This document shows, piece by piece, positions 51,443 to 62,852 of a stretch of 64,000 nucleotides of DNA. The stretch is from Aricia agestis. Its lineage: Eukaryota; Arthropoda; Insecta; Lepidoptera; Lycaenidae. The stretch lies in NCBI RefSeq assembly GCF_905147365.1, contig NC_056425.1, positions 5,401,501-5,465,500 on the forward strand, given 5' to 3'. The position numbers and the translations under genes are program-made. A model generated the notes under the pieces. That model made no database searches and was not told the origin of the DNA. It saw only the letters and a list, made by a program, of their open reading frames with translations. The first letter of the stretch is position 1, and every line of letters starts with the position of its first letter.

Positions 51443-52055
51443 AATCGGCCAAGTGCGAGTCTAACACGCGCACGAAGGGTTCCGTACCGTTATAGAGCGA
51501 CAATAGGGAAAAAGTGTTTTTTGGACGGAAGCCCCCCTTGATTATTTATTTTATTTTAATATTATTAAGTACACATATTACAATTGAGGATTTTATGAAA
51601 ATTTCAAGTGTCTACATGTTGCCATTAGATACCAAAAAGGCCAAAAAATTACGTTAGTTGTATGGGAGGCCCCCTTAAAACGTGATTAGCTTTATTTAGT
51701 TTTTACTTTTTAGTATTTGTTGTTATAGCGGCAACAGAATAATATACTATGTACTATTAGAGAAGTTGATTCCTATGCAAATCGGGGACCTAAGTAGTTT
51801 GGTTGCGTTACGTCAAACCCAGCTGACAGATCACAATTAACATTGAATTGATATATTCGACCAAATAACGTTGGTCTGTCAATTGCATAGGAAATTAGGA
51901 ATCAACTTCCTCGATGGTACATAACATGTTAAAATTTCAACTCTCTAGCTATTACCGTTCTTGAGATACAGCCTGAAGACAGACAGACAGACGGATAGAA
52001 TCGAAGTCTCAGTAATAGGGTCCCGTTTTTACTCTTTGGGTACGGAACCCTAAAA
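51443..52055 (+). mobile_element. GGGTTCCGTACC-ended element, copy 3, with a nested MITE
   Basis: Starts AAATCGGCCAAGTGCGAGTC and GAAGGGTTCCGTACCGTTAT, ends GGGTCCCGTTTTTACTC, TTTGGGTACGGAACCCTAAA. Interrupted in its right part by the MITE at about 51748-51918. Confidence 0.75.
51744..51922. mobile_element. MITE-H nested in the GGGTTCCGTACC-ended element
   Basis: Ends GAAGTTGATTCCTATGCAA and (reverse) GAAGTTGATTCCTAATTTCC, TATGCAA. GTAC lies at both edges. Absent from the corresponding site at about 21180 in copy 1, which shows it is an insertion. Confidence 0.75.
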
Positions 52056-52440
52056 ATCGGTATATTAGGTTAGCTTAAGCTGCAGTGGCGCAAATATTTT
52101 AAATATACACTGCAGGGAGTTCATTTATTTTAAGTTTGGACATCATCAGATCCAGTAGACCTATAGTAACTAGTAAGTACGGTATAATTTAGTAATCTGT
52201 GATCAGACCATGACGATAATATGTTCTCATTAGTGGTCTTATATGCTCACAGGAGCACAGTCCTCACCCCACATATTTAATCAATATCTGGCGGTAATCG
52301 TCGACCGGAAGTACTGTACCGGAAGTGGGGGGACGGGGCTTAATTGTGCGAAAAGACCCCAATGGCGCGTACCACAAAAATGCATATTCATAATGTTAGG
52401 CATTTTCGAACAACATTCCTTAATTCGACTCAACATTCGT
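52056..52440. other. no gene recognised
   Basis: About 385 bp. The ORF at 52243-52449 continues into a Helitron fragment and is not convincing. Confidence 0.45.
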
Positions 52441-52520
52441 AATACTTAATCGGTTCAGCGGTTTGGGCCTGAAGAAGTAACAGACAGACACACTTTATAT
52501 AATAATTAGTATGGATAGTA
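52441..52520 (-). mobile_element. HelA Helitron-like 5' fragment
   Basis: CGGTTCAGCGGTTTGGGCC, AAGAAGTAACAGACAGACAC, ATTAGTATGGATAGTATGGA. Confidence 0.6.
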
Positions 52521-52940
52521 TGGATGGACTCAACATTCGTTACTTAATATTTGATTGATATACAAGCTTACCATGTGAGGTGTTTGCCCAGTTCCAAAAA
52601 AATTAAAAATACATAGCCGCGTCACGTGCAATGTGAACTAACCCTAAATAAGATAGGTGTTTTTAGAGCACTTTTTATCATTTTGCATACGAATTCAGTC
52701 AGTTATGAAAATATAATGACGTTTTCCAGCGTCTATAAAGGTTGTTTGTTACAATTTTCACTGCTCCTTATATTCGGTAAGTAGGTCAGGTATTGATTGT
52801 ATGTAAACGATACGGCTTGGATACAGCTTCGACGAGCGATTGATACGGTTTATAGCTGGTGCAGCTGCGCCGAAGCTACACAGAATCATCATCATGATTT
52901 TATAGGCTTTGTCCCCAGCACGCGGCGCGTTTAAGATTTA
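52521..52940. other. no gene recognised
   Basis: About 420 bp unassigned. Confidence 0.5.
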
Positions 52941-53110
52941 GGCTGCGTTTCCACCGAAGATGAGCTAAGCTGCGCTGCTAGGAATGTGTTTTTAAGAACC
53001 AATAGAAACGCTTCATTTGCCTGGCCACGTTCAGCGCAATGATTCTATTGGTTCTTGTAAAACACATTCCTCGCAACACATCTTAGTTCATCTCCGGTGG
53101 AAACGCAGCC
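52941..53110. mobile_element. MITE-I (GGCTGCGTTTCCACCG ends)
   Basis: Left GGCTGCGTTTCCACCGAAGA, right CCGGTGGAAACGCAGCC. Inner arms GGAATGTGTTTTTAAGAACC, AATAGAA pair with TTCTATTGGTTCTTGTAAAA, CACATTCC. 170 bp; flanked by TTA on both sides. Confidence 0.8.
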
Positions 53111-53755
53111 TTAAGGCCCTTCCCCTACGGATATGCCGCAATTTATCGTTTTTAAAGTCTTATTAACTCATAATTTGAAAGCTACAAAATTATAATAAAA
53201 ATTCCATCAATAATCTTCAGTATATGAACGTTCATACATTGAGTTACATTGAGTTCGAATACGTAGAATTCGGCAGCTCATATCTGCCTGTCTGTAGCTG
53301 TCTATGTATCAATTACTTACTAATAGTATAGATATTCACGTTAAAGTTGCTGTGTGGACCGCTTCCACAAGCCGAAATAGCCTTGAAGAGCTGCAACATT
53401 TTTACTTAAAATCCAATGAATAATAATAACTATACTATACTGAATACTTTATTTCGATGTGAAAATCGCCGAGTTGATTAAACTTTGACGGTTCTGTAAT
53501 ATCTTCCATAATAGTCCTGGATTGTAAATGTTCGTTTTTCTCGGAAACGGAAATCGTTTAAGTCGTCTCGTTTACTTGTGAAACTTGCCTTGTGGTCTTC
53601 AGATAACTTAGTGCTTTCCACGAGAACTTGGTTTTTTCAATTGTTATACGAAAGGATATTTAATCGCGTTAGAAATACATTATAGATTACATGGCTTTGT
53701 TGAAAGGTTTAATAAAATAAGGATAATAATTTTTAATACTGTGCCCCATATCTAT
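53111..53755. other. no gene recognised
   Basis: About 645 bp unassigned; GAGTTACATTGAGTTCG at 53241 is a small direct repeat. Confidence 0.5.
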
Positions 53756-53902
53756 CTGTATATATAAAAATGGATTTTCAATTGTGTTAGTAACGCTTAA
53801 ACTCGAAATCGGCTGAACGGATTGGGCTGATTTTAGTCTTAAAATATTCTTAGAAATCCAGGGAAGGTTTTAAAGTAACACGAAGTTCACCGGGACAGCT
53901 AG
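53756..53902 (+). mobile_element. HelF Helitron-like element
   Basis: A|TCTGTATATATAAAAATGGA, CTCGAAATCGGCTGAACGGA, TTGGGCTGATTTTAG, end CACGAAGTTCACCGGGACAG, CTAG|T. 147 bp; its 3' end resembles HelD. Confidence 0.7.
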
Positions 53903-55340
53903 TTTGAAATATTTGTAGTGTATTACCTTGTAGATATCTAATATTTACTGAAGATGCCATTGTCTTTTGTCATTTATTGCAACATCATAATGAAAAAATA
54001 GAAGACACCAAAAGACCCCATCAAAAAATTGCATTACCAAAACAAGATTCGCAAAACTTACAAAGACGACGCTTTTAATTTTTGATTCGTTTAAAATTCG
54101 TCAACCCCATTTTGATATCATCAGATTTTCCCCTCAGACGGAGAAGACACGTCGTCCGTCTCGCTCTAATTAAGGAAAGCCAGCAATTAGGCGAGACACT
54201 CAACAATTGGCGAATAACATTAAGGGTTTTGTTAACGAACTCCATCATTATTTTGTTTCGATTCATCATTATACAATAACGCTTTTATAATATGATTCCT
54301 GTAATTTAATTTGAGTGGAGATATTTTCGGCTGATTTGTTGCGGAATTACGGCGGAAACGTAATGAGAATTCGCGATTTCCGCCTATCACGAGGATCATC
54401 TTATGAAATGTGCTATTAAAATTATTTTGATTATTTATACATACTGCTGATTGGTATAACAAACGAATACTGATGAAAATGGCTCTACTAATCTAATTAG
54501 TCGTGTTTTTTGCAAAACCGTTGGGGTCTTTGAAGACCACAAACATTTTATTTGCATAAAATATCCATAACTTAATACTAGCCATAATTCTGTACTCAAA
54601 CCTTAAACTTAAGGGATCATGATGATTTTGCGTACCACTTTATCTAAGAACAAACTCTCATACGTATAAAAACTTGTCATCTCAGGCACAATTTATTTGA
54701 GCACTTTAAAAAGTGCGCTGTTATCCTGATGGCGAAGTTGGTTGACACGTCGAAACTTTTTTATAACTTGTTCCTTTTTTAAAACCGCCATAAATATAAG
54801 AATCAGTCGAGCGGCAAGGTTAAGAGGGGTTTTTTTTAATTGAAATATAAATTATCTTCACTGAACATTTTGAGATAAGCCTTCGGCCTGACATGATTTG
54901 ATTGGGGGGTAAAAATTAAGACGCGGTTTTTCTTAATCCCTGATTGTCAACTGTATCTATTATATAATAATATTGTTTGTGATAATATATAAAAAGATGA
55001 ACATAACATTGTGTTAAAAGTAATTTATCCTCATAATTTCTCACTTGAAAATTTGAAAATTTCGCTGCCGGAAATTTCAAATTACCTGAAACAAAAGAAA
55101 TAAGTCGTTACAATACTAATTTTAATAAATTCAGAATATACGTATATACAATTTAGTCTATTCAAATACTAAACCTAGCCCTATTTGATTTATCTACGAT
55201 TTAGTGCAAAAGAAAATATTGGAAACCGCTAAACAGCAAGCTTTGCCCATCCAATAATTTTATTTATATCTATCCTTTCATCTTTAATAGCATTATCCAA
55301 ACAATGCCATCTTTAAAATGTGTATATTATTTATAGTATA
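53903..55340. other. no gene recognised
   Basis: About 1.4 kb. Overlapping ORFs on both strands at 54075-54462 lie in apparently unique DNA, but neither product is recognisable and they cannot both be real. Confidence 0.4.
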
Positions 55341-55504
55341 CTAGCTGCTTGACCGAGCTTTGCTCGGTATTCGATAAAACACGAATAAAATGACATTTTC
55401 TAAAAATGATTCCTAGCTATATCGATTTATCGCCCCTGAAACCCCCTATATACTAAATTTCATGAAAATCATTGGAGCCGATTCCGAGATTCCAATTATA
55501 TATT
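55341..55504 (-). mobile_element. HelG Helitron-like 3' part
   Basis: In element orientation it ends with the hairpin ACCGAGCAAAGCTCGGT followed by CAAGCAGCTAG|T. Upstream is GGAATCTCGGAATCGGCTCC, the usual Helitron sub-terminal wording. Confidence 0.65.
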
Positions 55505-55506
55505 TA

Positions 55507-55852
55507 CTAGATGTCCCGCGCGGCTTCGCCCGCGTAAATTAGGTATTTTACAAAAACCGTACATTTTCCCTTAAAAAATATTTCCCCCGTTTTTCCCACA
55601 TTTTCCTGAGTTTCTTCGGTCGTATTAGTCTTAGCGTGATAATATAATATAGCTTATAGTCTTACTCGATAAATGATCTATCTAACACTGAGATAAGTTT
55701 TTATATCGGACCTGTAGTTCCTGAGATTGACGCGTTCAAGCAAACATACTCTTCAGGCTTATAATAATTATTAGGTAGGTTTTTTTTTTTAATTATCGCT
55801 TGACAAACTCGAGTCTCGATCTAAAAGACTATGAAATGGTATAATATGGTAG

Positions 55853-55890
<38 letters not shown>

Positions 55891-56457
55891 GTAATTTGCA
55901 TAGAAGCATATGGTTTCTGTTCTTAAAACAACGCTGAAACTCCCAAACTTGTATCTATAAAGAATCAGGAGTTCTCTCAGCACCTTCCGAACCACGGTAT
56001 ACCAGGTATACCTCGGTGCAAAATCTTACTTTTTGGTAGCATATGCTTAGAATACTTCTCACGAAACCGAAGTTACCACATGTTTCCCTATAAATTTTGA
56101 GGAGTTCCCTCGATTACTTATGGATCCTTCATCAGATCACCACTTTTGTGAATATAATACCAAATTGGGATGATACCCTTATATACCAAAAGAAAAATTT
56201 TGAAAATCGGTTAACAAACGGCGGAGTAATCGTTGAATATAAGAAAACGAACATAACACCTCCCCCATTTTGAAAGTCGGTTAAAATTGTAGCCTATGTG
56301 TTATTCTGATGTATAAGCTGTATCATTGTAGAGTTTCATTAAAATCCGTTCAGTAGTTTTTGCGTGAAAGAGTAACAAACATCCATACATCCACACATCC
56401 ACACATCCATACATCCATACATCCAAACAATCTTTCGCCTTTATAATATTAGTAGGA
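55507..56457 (-). mobile_element. HelH Helitron-like composite element
   Basis: On the + strand from CTAGATGTCCCGCGCGGCTT, CGCCCGCGTAAATTAGG to CTTTCGCCTTTATAATATTA, GTAGGA. In between lie a (GAT)12-like tract (55851-55886), a CCGACTTTC motif (56268) and CATCCACA/CATCCATA repeats (56381-56426). 951 bp, probably one Helitron that gained other pieces. Confidence 0.55.
55851..55886. repeat. (GAT)n microsatellite
   Basis: About 12 GAT units. The His-rich ORF at 55789-55995 (-) is only this repeat in translation. Confidence 0.9.
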
Positions 56458-57169
56458 AGTAGGACTAGTAGGATATATATACAAGAATTGCTCGTTTAAA
56501 GATATAAGATGAGATAGGTTTATCTAAGGATACCCTATACAACAATAAGCAATAAGCAATCATATCTTATGTAGATCAAGATTTGTCCAATATCTATATC
56601 CCAAACGAGCAATAGCATCCCAAAGTTGGCAAGTTTGTTGATATAATCTTAATAGTTACCTGCCGCGTCAGCAACTTGCTAGACGATTTATGACAACCAC
56701 ATCACAACTTCGGACCAACTTTCATTTTGGCCAAACTTCATAGTGCCCGATTCACTTCATTTTGGCAAACTAATAAGTTGACTGAACCGGCAGCGTTGTT
56801 CTGCTGTAAGCGTCATTTCAGGTATGTATTAGCCGGCCCCTAGACGATCAATTGTATTGTGCAATATCTATTTCAATATATTAGATTGAAGGCGCGCGAT
56901 GTTTGTTAGACGGGTTCTACGCAATACGAGATATTGCGCAATAAACGCAACACTGTTGACATATTTTGCAACAATTTATTATCATATAAATCAAAAGTGC
57001 GTGATTTATTTAAACAATAACTTTGGACTCATGTTAAATAAGACATAAGTACAGTTGTAAACATTTAATGTACAATAATATAATATTGTAAGATGATTGT
57101 AAGGTGTTATTATATAATATTACCATATACTTTAAACTTTTGTATGTAATACACAATGTGTTCTAATGA
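56458..57169. other. no gene recognised
   Basis: About 710 bp; AATACGAGATATTGCGCAATA near 56935 and TTGTGCAATATC near 56868 suggest an unresolved foldback. Confidence 0.4.
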
Positions 57170-57316
57170 CTCAACGCTACGAATTCACCATAATATGTGT
57201 TAGTTTTATATTAAGTAATGGTACTTTAGGCTTGATTGTAAACTTATATTTAAGTATTTTTGTATAATGGCTGTTTGTTACCTAAATAAAATAAAAAATA
57301 AAAATAAAATAAAATA
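57170..57316 (+). repeat. probable LINE 3' end with AAATA-rich tail
   Basis: TAATGGCTGTTTGTTACCTA followed by AATAAAATAAAAAATAAAAA type repeats (57280-57316). Tail structure fits a LINE 3' end; no coding end seen. Confidence 0.4.
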
Positions 57317-59587
57317 AAAATTTCTCGTCTAGGGCTTAAAGATGGCAGATTCTTCGACTTATTCGATAAGAACACAAAATTAAACGAAAATCGTTCTAGC
57401 CGTTTCTAATATTAATTTAAGTTCTATTACTCGTTAACTTATAGTTATAACTCATTTTAAGGCGGTAAAAGACTCTCAGAATGGCGCTTATACAAAGACA
57501 AGGGCATGGTGACAATAATTCAAACGAGTAAGTGGCGAAACACGGGTAGCACCCAGCAATTAAAATATAATTACAGATCAAAGGAAAATACGTCTTATTG
57601 GGTTACAATAGCGTCTTAATCTTGGCGCTAAGACTAGGGTTGCCGGGGTACTGACAAATAGGGCTGCACTTTGAATTACAACCTATAAATTCTGGGTAAC
57701 GCTTATTGGGTTTCACTGACCCCTGTCTATATATTTGGGAAACCATTAAGCATAATATATTGTTAGGGCCTAGGTGACATAGCAGAGTAAATGTTTTTAA
57801 GACACGAATGCTTGGAAGCTATTTAGTGCAATTCTAATACTGTGGTACAGCTAAGAAATCTACTGTACAATAGACAAAGTGACAGATATAAACACGAAAA
57901 TTTGAAGTTTATGAGAGATGAGACCTCTGGTAATGTTTTTTCTGCATAACACAGTCACCAATCTCACCATAGAAAGGGTCGCAATAGTAACAGATTCAGA
58001 AAATCTGCCAGTTTGTTACTCAAATCTATCAGTATTTCTATTAGTTGTGTCTTGAGTAGAGACTAGAGTCTTGTTTCGGATGTTAATTTAAAGAATTTGA
58101 TGAGATAGTCTCAAGATTAGATTTTTTTTATTTCATTAAAAATAGGATTTTAAGAGACCAAAGTAGAAAACATTACTATATAAAATAAATTTAAACAGTT
58201 AAGTACTTACCTACTTAAATAATACAATTCGAAATAAACATAACAATATTTTATTTCGAAAACAAAACTTAGGATAATATTATATAAACGGTATACCTCC
58301 ATTAAAACTTATCTATTGTCTTAAGTTTATCCCAAAATAATCTAATTACAGAATTATTGGACAGTATTTTCCATGGGGTGTACCCCATGCCAGAATGGGG
58401 GGCAAATGGGGTATAGAGGAAATAATTAGAGACATTGTTTAGGTAGCAGTGGGGGTTGTGAGTAATGTCGCCATTTTGCCGCCAAACGCAAGAACAATTC
58501 TATTATTTATTAATTAGGGTACAGTTTGACCGTTGCCAGAAACATTATGTTAAATCACGAGAACGGCTTAAGCTTAGCCAGAGACTCTGCTTGTATAATA
58601 AATACACAATATGTATAATAACGTATATCAAATATAATTATTCCGAAATATTGGCCGATATAATCTGATGAGACTCGACAGAAAGGATAGGGTAAGTAGG
58701 TAGGGTTTAAACAATATAATATTACTTTGGCGATAAATACAGTTTTACCTCACACAGGATTTTCCCATGGTTGAAAAATCCGCGGTTGGAATAAATGTTT
58801 GATTCGGCAAAAGTAAAAAAGAAAGCTTTTAAATTACTTTTATTCTATAACGAAAAAGTAAATACAGGACGTATAAATAAACGTGACACAAATAAAAAGT
58901 GTGGAATTCGCAAAACAAATATGTGCTGATCGAAGATTTGAATTGGAAAAACAAACGATAGAACTAGAAATAGAATATTTTCCATCACAGAGGTTATTAT
59001 CTCTGGAATTTTTAAAATAATAATAATAATTAATTAATTAACGCTATCACATGCCATGCTTCAGCAAATTAAAAAAAAAAACAAAATTCTTCGGATATAT
59101 GTCTGTGTGGCAAAAAATGTTTATTTTAAAACACAAAAAGTCGTATCACAAGAATTTTATTTTATACACAACTACCTTAACCGTTCTTATTCACATCTAA
59201 ATTCTTTAAAAAAGTATATAAACAAAAAAACTATACCAATAAAACGAACCTTTATTGAAAACCACTTAATATCTAACATCATTTCTTAGAACAACAAAAG
59301 TAGCAACAAATAATTTGAGAATAAAAGATTCTCTCGTTCGTAACGGGAGAAACTATTCTATTATGTATATTGTAACAATATTTATTATATTGTAACAAGA
59401 CTGCAAATATCGTACGTCTCATTTCTGGGAGCGTTTGAGTTATAGAGGACGAATATAGTATTCAACAAATGTAACGTGTTTGTTTTCAAATCACGTACAC
59501 CCCCACTCTCCCCCCTGGGGAGAATAAACATCAGCCTGTATAACGGGCGAAAAATTGCGTACCAATGGCGTCCGAATTAGTATAAAG
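57317..59587. other. AT-rich, no gene recognised
   Basis: About 2.3 kb, the longest stretch without a recognisable element. 58370-58420 has GGGGTGTACCCCATG and related foldbacks. The ORFs at 58465 and 59056 have no recognisable product. Confidence 0.5.
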
Positions 59588-59724
59588 TAACGTGCGACAA
59601 GGCTTTAAATGAACGTAGGCGGGGGCGCTGCTGGAAACGGAGAACTGTCAAAAATTACGTTTTTGTATGATGGCAGCGTTAGTTCCTTTTTTCGCCACGT
59701 TCATATAAAGCCTTGTCGAGCTCT
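59588..59724. mobile_element. MITE-A, copy 3, opposite orientation
   Basis: GTGCGACAAGGCTTTAAATG left, AAAGCCTTGTCGAGCTC right; GGCGGGGGCGCTGCTGG and TTTTTGTATGATGGCAGCGT match the other two copies in reverse. Confidence 0.75.
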
Positions 59725-60654
59725 AAATGAGAACGCCTGCCTGCCCCTGTGAGCCGGGTACTTCGCGATTATCGACGGCCATTATTGTATAATTAACGCC
59801 AAGTGCCAAAAATCGATTTGGGCATTGCGCCAAGAAATATAACGTTAGAATGGGAATCACTAACGTATTGTCTGCTCGCCCAAACAATAATAAATTCCGT
59901 CTGAACTAGAACTCTTGTCAAATTGTTATATTCCAAGAATTTATTTGGTAGAGTTGTTTTGAATGTAAGTAGTAATTTCTGAGTATATTTTCATTATAAA
60001 TTTTACACATTAAATACTCAGTCTCGTTTAAATTAAAAAAGTAACAAAACAGATAAAATCATCTCTAAATTAAAGTCCGCTCAGACATTAATTAATAAAG
60101 TTTCCATAACTTAATCATAGCGGATAAACTTTTTAATCTCCGACTCAGTAAATAAAGTGAAATCAGAATTATGTCCTTGAAAACTTCACACTTTTAACTG
60201 TGGTTCTATAATGGTCGAATAATAAAAGAAAACAGACGCTTGGAGTCGAAACTAAAGTTTCCCTTAAAGAACCGCTAGGGGGCGCAAACAATGGTCCGCC
60301 ATGTTTGATTTTGAGGAACAAAGAACACAATGGCGCCCACAAGTACCGAGTCATATGCAACTTTTGTATAGCGCGTGTAAAGTTACATGCGGATTGCCAT
60401 AGAAGATTCAAAACGAATTCTTAAAAGCTACAATAATTTTTACTGAAGATCGTGAAGTTTGCCTATAATCTTTATTATACATTTAAAAGTTTTAACTACT
60501 TATGTATGATTCTTTTGCATTTCGAGTAGAAAATATTATGAAAAGACAAAAATGTCAAATTTTTTGACAGCATATTTTTTACTACTTTCAATTGGTGTTG
60601 ATTGCCAATTGCCATAGACAAAAGTGGTGTTGGTTATTTACTTTCAGCTGTTTC
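59725..60654. other. no gene recognised
   Basis: About 930 bp; no element ends. ORF 60169-60411 has no recognisable product. Confidence 0.5.
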
Positions 60655-60658
60655 TTAA

Positions 60659-61089
60659 GGGGGCGACTAACCCTAAAGTGACGATTTTATAATTCATTTT
60701 TATACTTGAAAATAAGCCCCGAATTGTGTTAATTTTCTAAAATTAGATACTACATTATATTTCCGAGAATTCGATCTGAGCAAAAACATGATATCATAAA
60801 ATTTTCTGGATAGAAAAAAATCACAAAGATGCATCTAATTTTCACGAATTTTTCATTTATTGCCATAACCGTGCATTGAACTAAGTTAATATTTTAACAC
60901 ATTGTATAAAATTCTATCATTGAGAGATCGACCTAGCGGATTTTTAAAATGTTGTATATTTATCGAGTTATTGAGAAAAAACTAATTTGGCGATGAATCC
61001 GCGTCGTCCTTTTTCACCTGGCATATGAAAGACGGGCGTGAGTGTGAAGAGAGAAGGACGATGTTTGATTTTTTGGGTTAGTCGCCCTC
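60659..61089. mobile_element. TTAA-flanked MITE, subfamily 1, copy 2 (piggyBac-like)
   Basis: TTAA at 60655-60658 and 61090-61093. GGGGGCGACTAACCC and GGGTTAGTCGCCCTC ends. Nearly identical to 19629-20037 apart from about 20 extra bases near 60705. Confidence 0.85.
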
Positions 61090-61093
61090 TTAA

Positions 61094-61364
61094 CATGTCA
61101 ATGACTTTCAGTAACGGAATTTTGAATTTTTCTTGACAAAACATTGTCTGTGTCTTGTAAATATTTTTTAAATGTTGTTTAATTAAATTTGTGTCGTTTT
61201 ACTTACTAATTTGTTTGTTTTATTAACAACAACGTATCTTGTGCTAGCCCTAATTTAACGGAGTGCTGTCACTGCCGGTAATCCTGAGTGAATTCATTAT
61301 CAATATGACAGCTAATATTGTAGCGGATTAGGCGTCTAGATTGACGAGTATATTGTACTAAATA
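61094..61364. other. no gene recognised
   Basis: Unassigned. Confidence 0.5.
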
Positions 61365-61630
61365 TAGCCTTTGGTTTAGTGGTCTGAAGTTAAGGGGTTC
61401 GATTTCTACTATGGCACAAGTCACAACTAAAAATATTATGTTTGCTAGGACAATGCACTAGGAGCTTCTGATTGTTCGACATAATTATGGTATTATGCGT
61501 TTGATAGGCATGTAAAAAGTCTTGCGCCTAAATTTTTCACCATTCTTGGCGGTTTATCTAACTGGGTTACGAAAATAATAAAACAGAAAGTATGTATTGC
61601 GCACACACTTGAAATTGGACACAAATTTTG
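61365..61630 (+). mobile_element. tRNA-headed SINE, copy 3, decayed
   Basis: CTTTGGTTTAGTGG corresponds to the A box and GGTTCGATTTC to the B box, followed by GCATGTAAAAAGTC, TTGCGCCTAA, ACTGGGTTACGAAA and ATTGCGCACACACTTG, in the same order as at 6752 and 34396. Confidence 0.7.
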
Positions 61631-61644
61631 TAATGTTTTAACAG

Positions 61645-61680
61645 TTTTTGGAACCACACTAGCTAGTGTGGTTCCAAAAA
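61645..61680. repeat. perfect 36-bp palindrome with no loop
   Basis: Arms 61645-61662 and 61663-61680 are exact complements, reading TTTTTGGAACCACACTAG and its mirror, with axis at CTAG. Lies just after the decayed SINE. Confidence 0.95.
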
Positions 61681-62699
61681 ATGTTTGCAGTAATTTAGTT
61701 ACTTGTTCTTCGTTTCTTCAACATATTTTGTCTCTCAAATATCTGCCTATTTGTTACCCCTTCACACTTAAACCAACCAATTATGTACATACATTTAAAT
61801 TGCAAAAATGCCCTTCAAAGAATAGTTTTTATCAACATTTTACAAAACTGTGCAGCTCCGGGGCTTTCAATCTAGTATTTAATATTGTGTGCGCGGCCTC
61901 ATCTTCCAAAAATCCGCGTACCGTATTAATTACGCAAAGCCGCGGGCTCCGCCAGTGCAAATATAATTAACGTCGGAACAATGGTCCCACATATATCATG
62001 AAGGTCGACGCGTGTGGCCAAATTCTAATGGAGTATTAGCTTTTATCCGATAGGTGGCTTTTTGGCCATCGAAATACTGGAATATGGAAGAGTAGTTAAG
62101 TCAATAAGTGATTCCAAACTGCCTACATACATTTTTATTGCCTCAGGTTTTATTCGATAGGCGACTTTATTTAGACATCGAAACATTAAGATATGGAAGA
62201 GTTAAGTATTTGAGTCAAAAAATGATTCCACAATGCAAACGAGGCGTACATAAATTTTTATAGCCCCAAGTTTTATTCGATAGCTGGCTTTTTAGGGCAT
62301 AGAAATACAATAAAAGAGTAACTGAGTGGTATGTGGAAAGGAAAAAATGGTTCAAAAAATGCATACCAAGACATACCTACTTTATTTTCAACACAATCTG
62401 ACTGAAAAATATTTTATTTTGCGTTTTTAGTTCCCACTTGCCAGGAAAAATTACGTTTATTTTATCTTCCAGGGGGGGGGGGGGAGCTGCCACCCCCCCC
62501 TGCCCCTACCTAGGTACGCCCATGGCTGGAACCGTATTTGTGAGGTCAGATGTATGAGAGCTATTGTTATACATTTCATTGTATTTCTGTGACTTTAGGC
62601 GAGGAATACAAGATGCGGTGGTGACCGAGTGTGGATGAAGGATAATAGTTATAATTATATATATATTCGTTAAGATTGAAAACATAAAATGGGAAAAAT
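61681..62699. other. no gene; G12 run and foldback
   Basis: A run of 12 G at about 62474 followed by AGCTGCCACCCCCCCCTGCC can fold on itself. The ORF at 61668-61970 has no recognisable product. TTTTATCCGATAGGTGGCTT and similar phrases recur three times at roughly 110-bp spacing (62041, 62150, 62271). Confidence 0.5.
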
Positions 62700-62852
62700 T
62701 TGGTCTTTCAGCGCTGCTACTTTTACAGTTAACTCTCTACGAGAAACACGTACACACCCTAAAGTATTAACACTTATTTTTCTTACACAATGTATAAGGA
62801 ACACATACAGATCCTAAAGTATTATCACTTTCTTTTGTTACACCCTGTATAA
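62700..62852. mobile_element. MITE-C fragments, copy 4
   Basis: TGGTCTTTCAGCGCTGCTAC, ACACGTACACACCCTAAAGT, then a second right end CCTAAAGTATTATCACTTTC, TTTTGTTACACCCTGTA. Right arms only, partly repeated. Confidence 0.7.

Noticed and set aside
54075..54462. Bidirectional ORFs in apparently unique DNA
   Set aside because: Short, on opposite strands, no recognisable domain. Kept only as unannotated sequence.
55789..55995. His-rich protein
   Set aside because: Translation of a GAT microsatellite.
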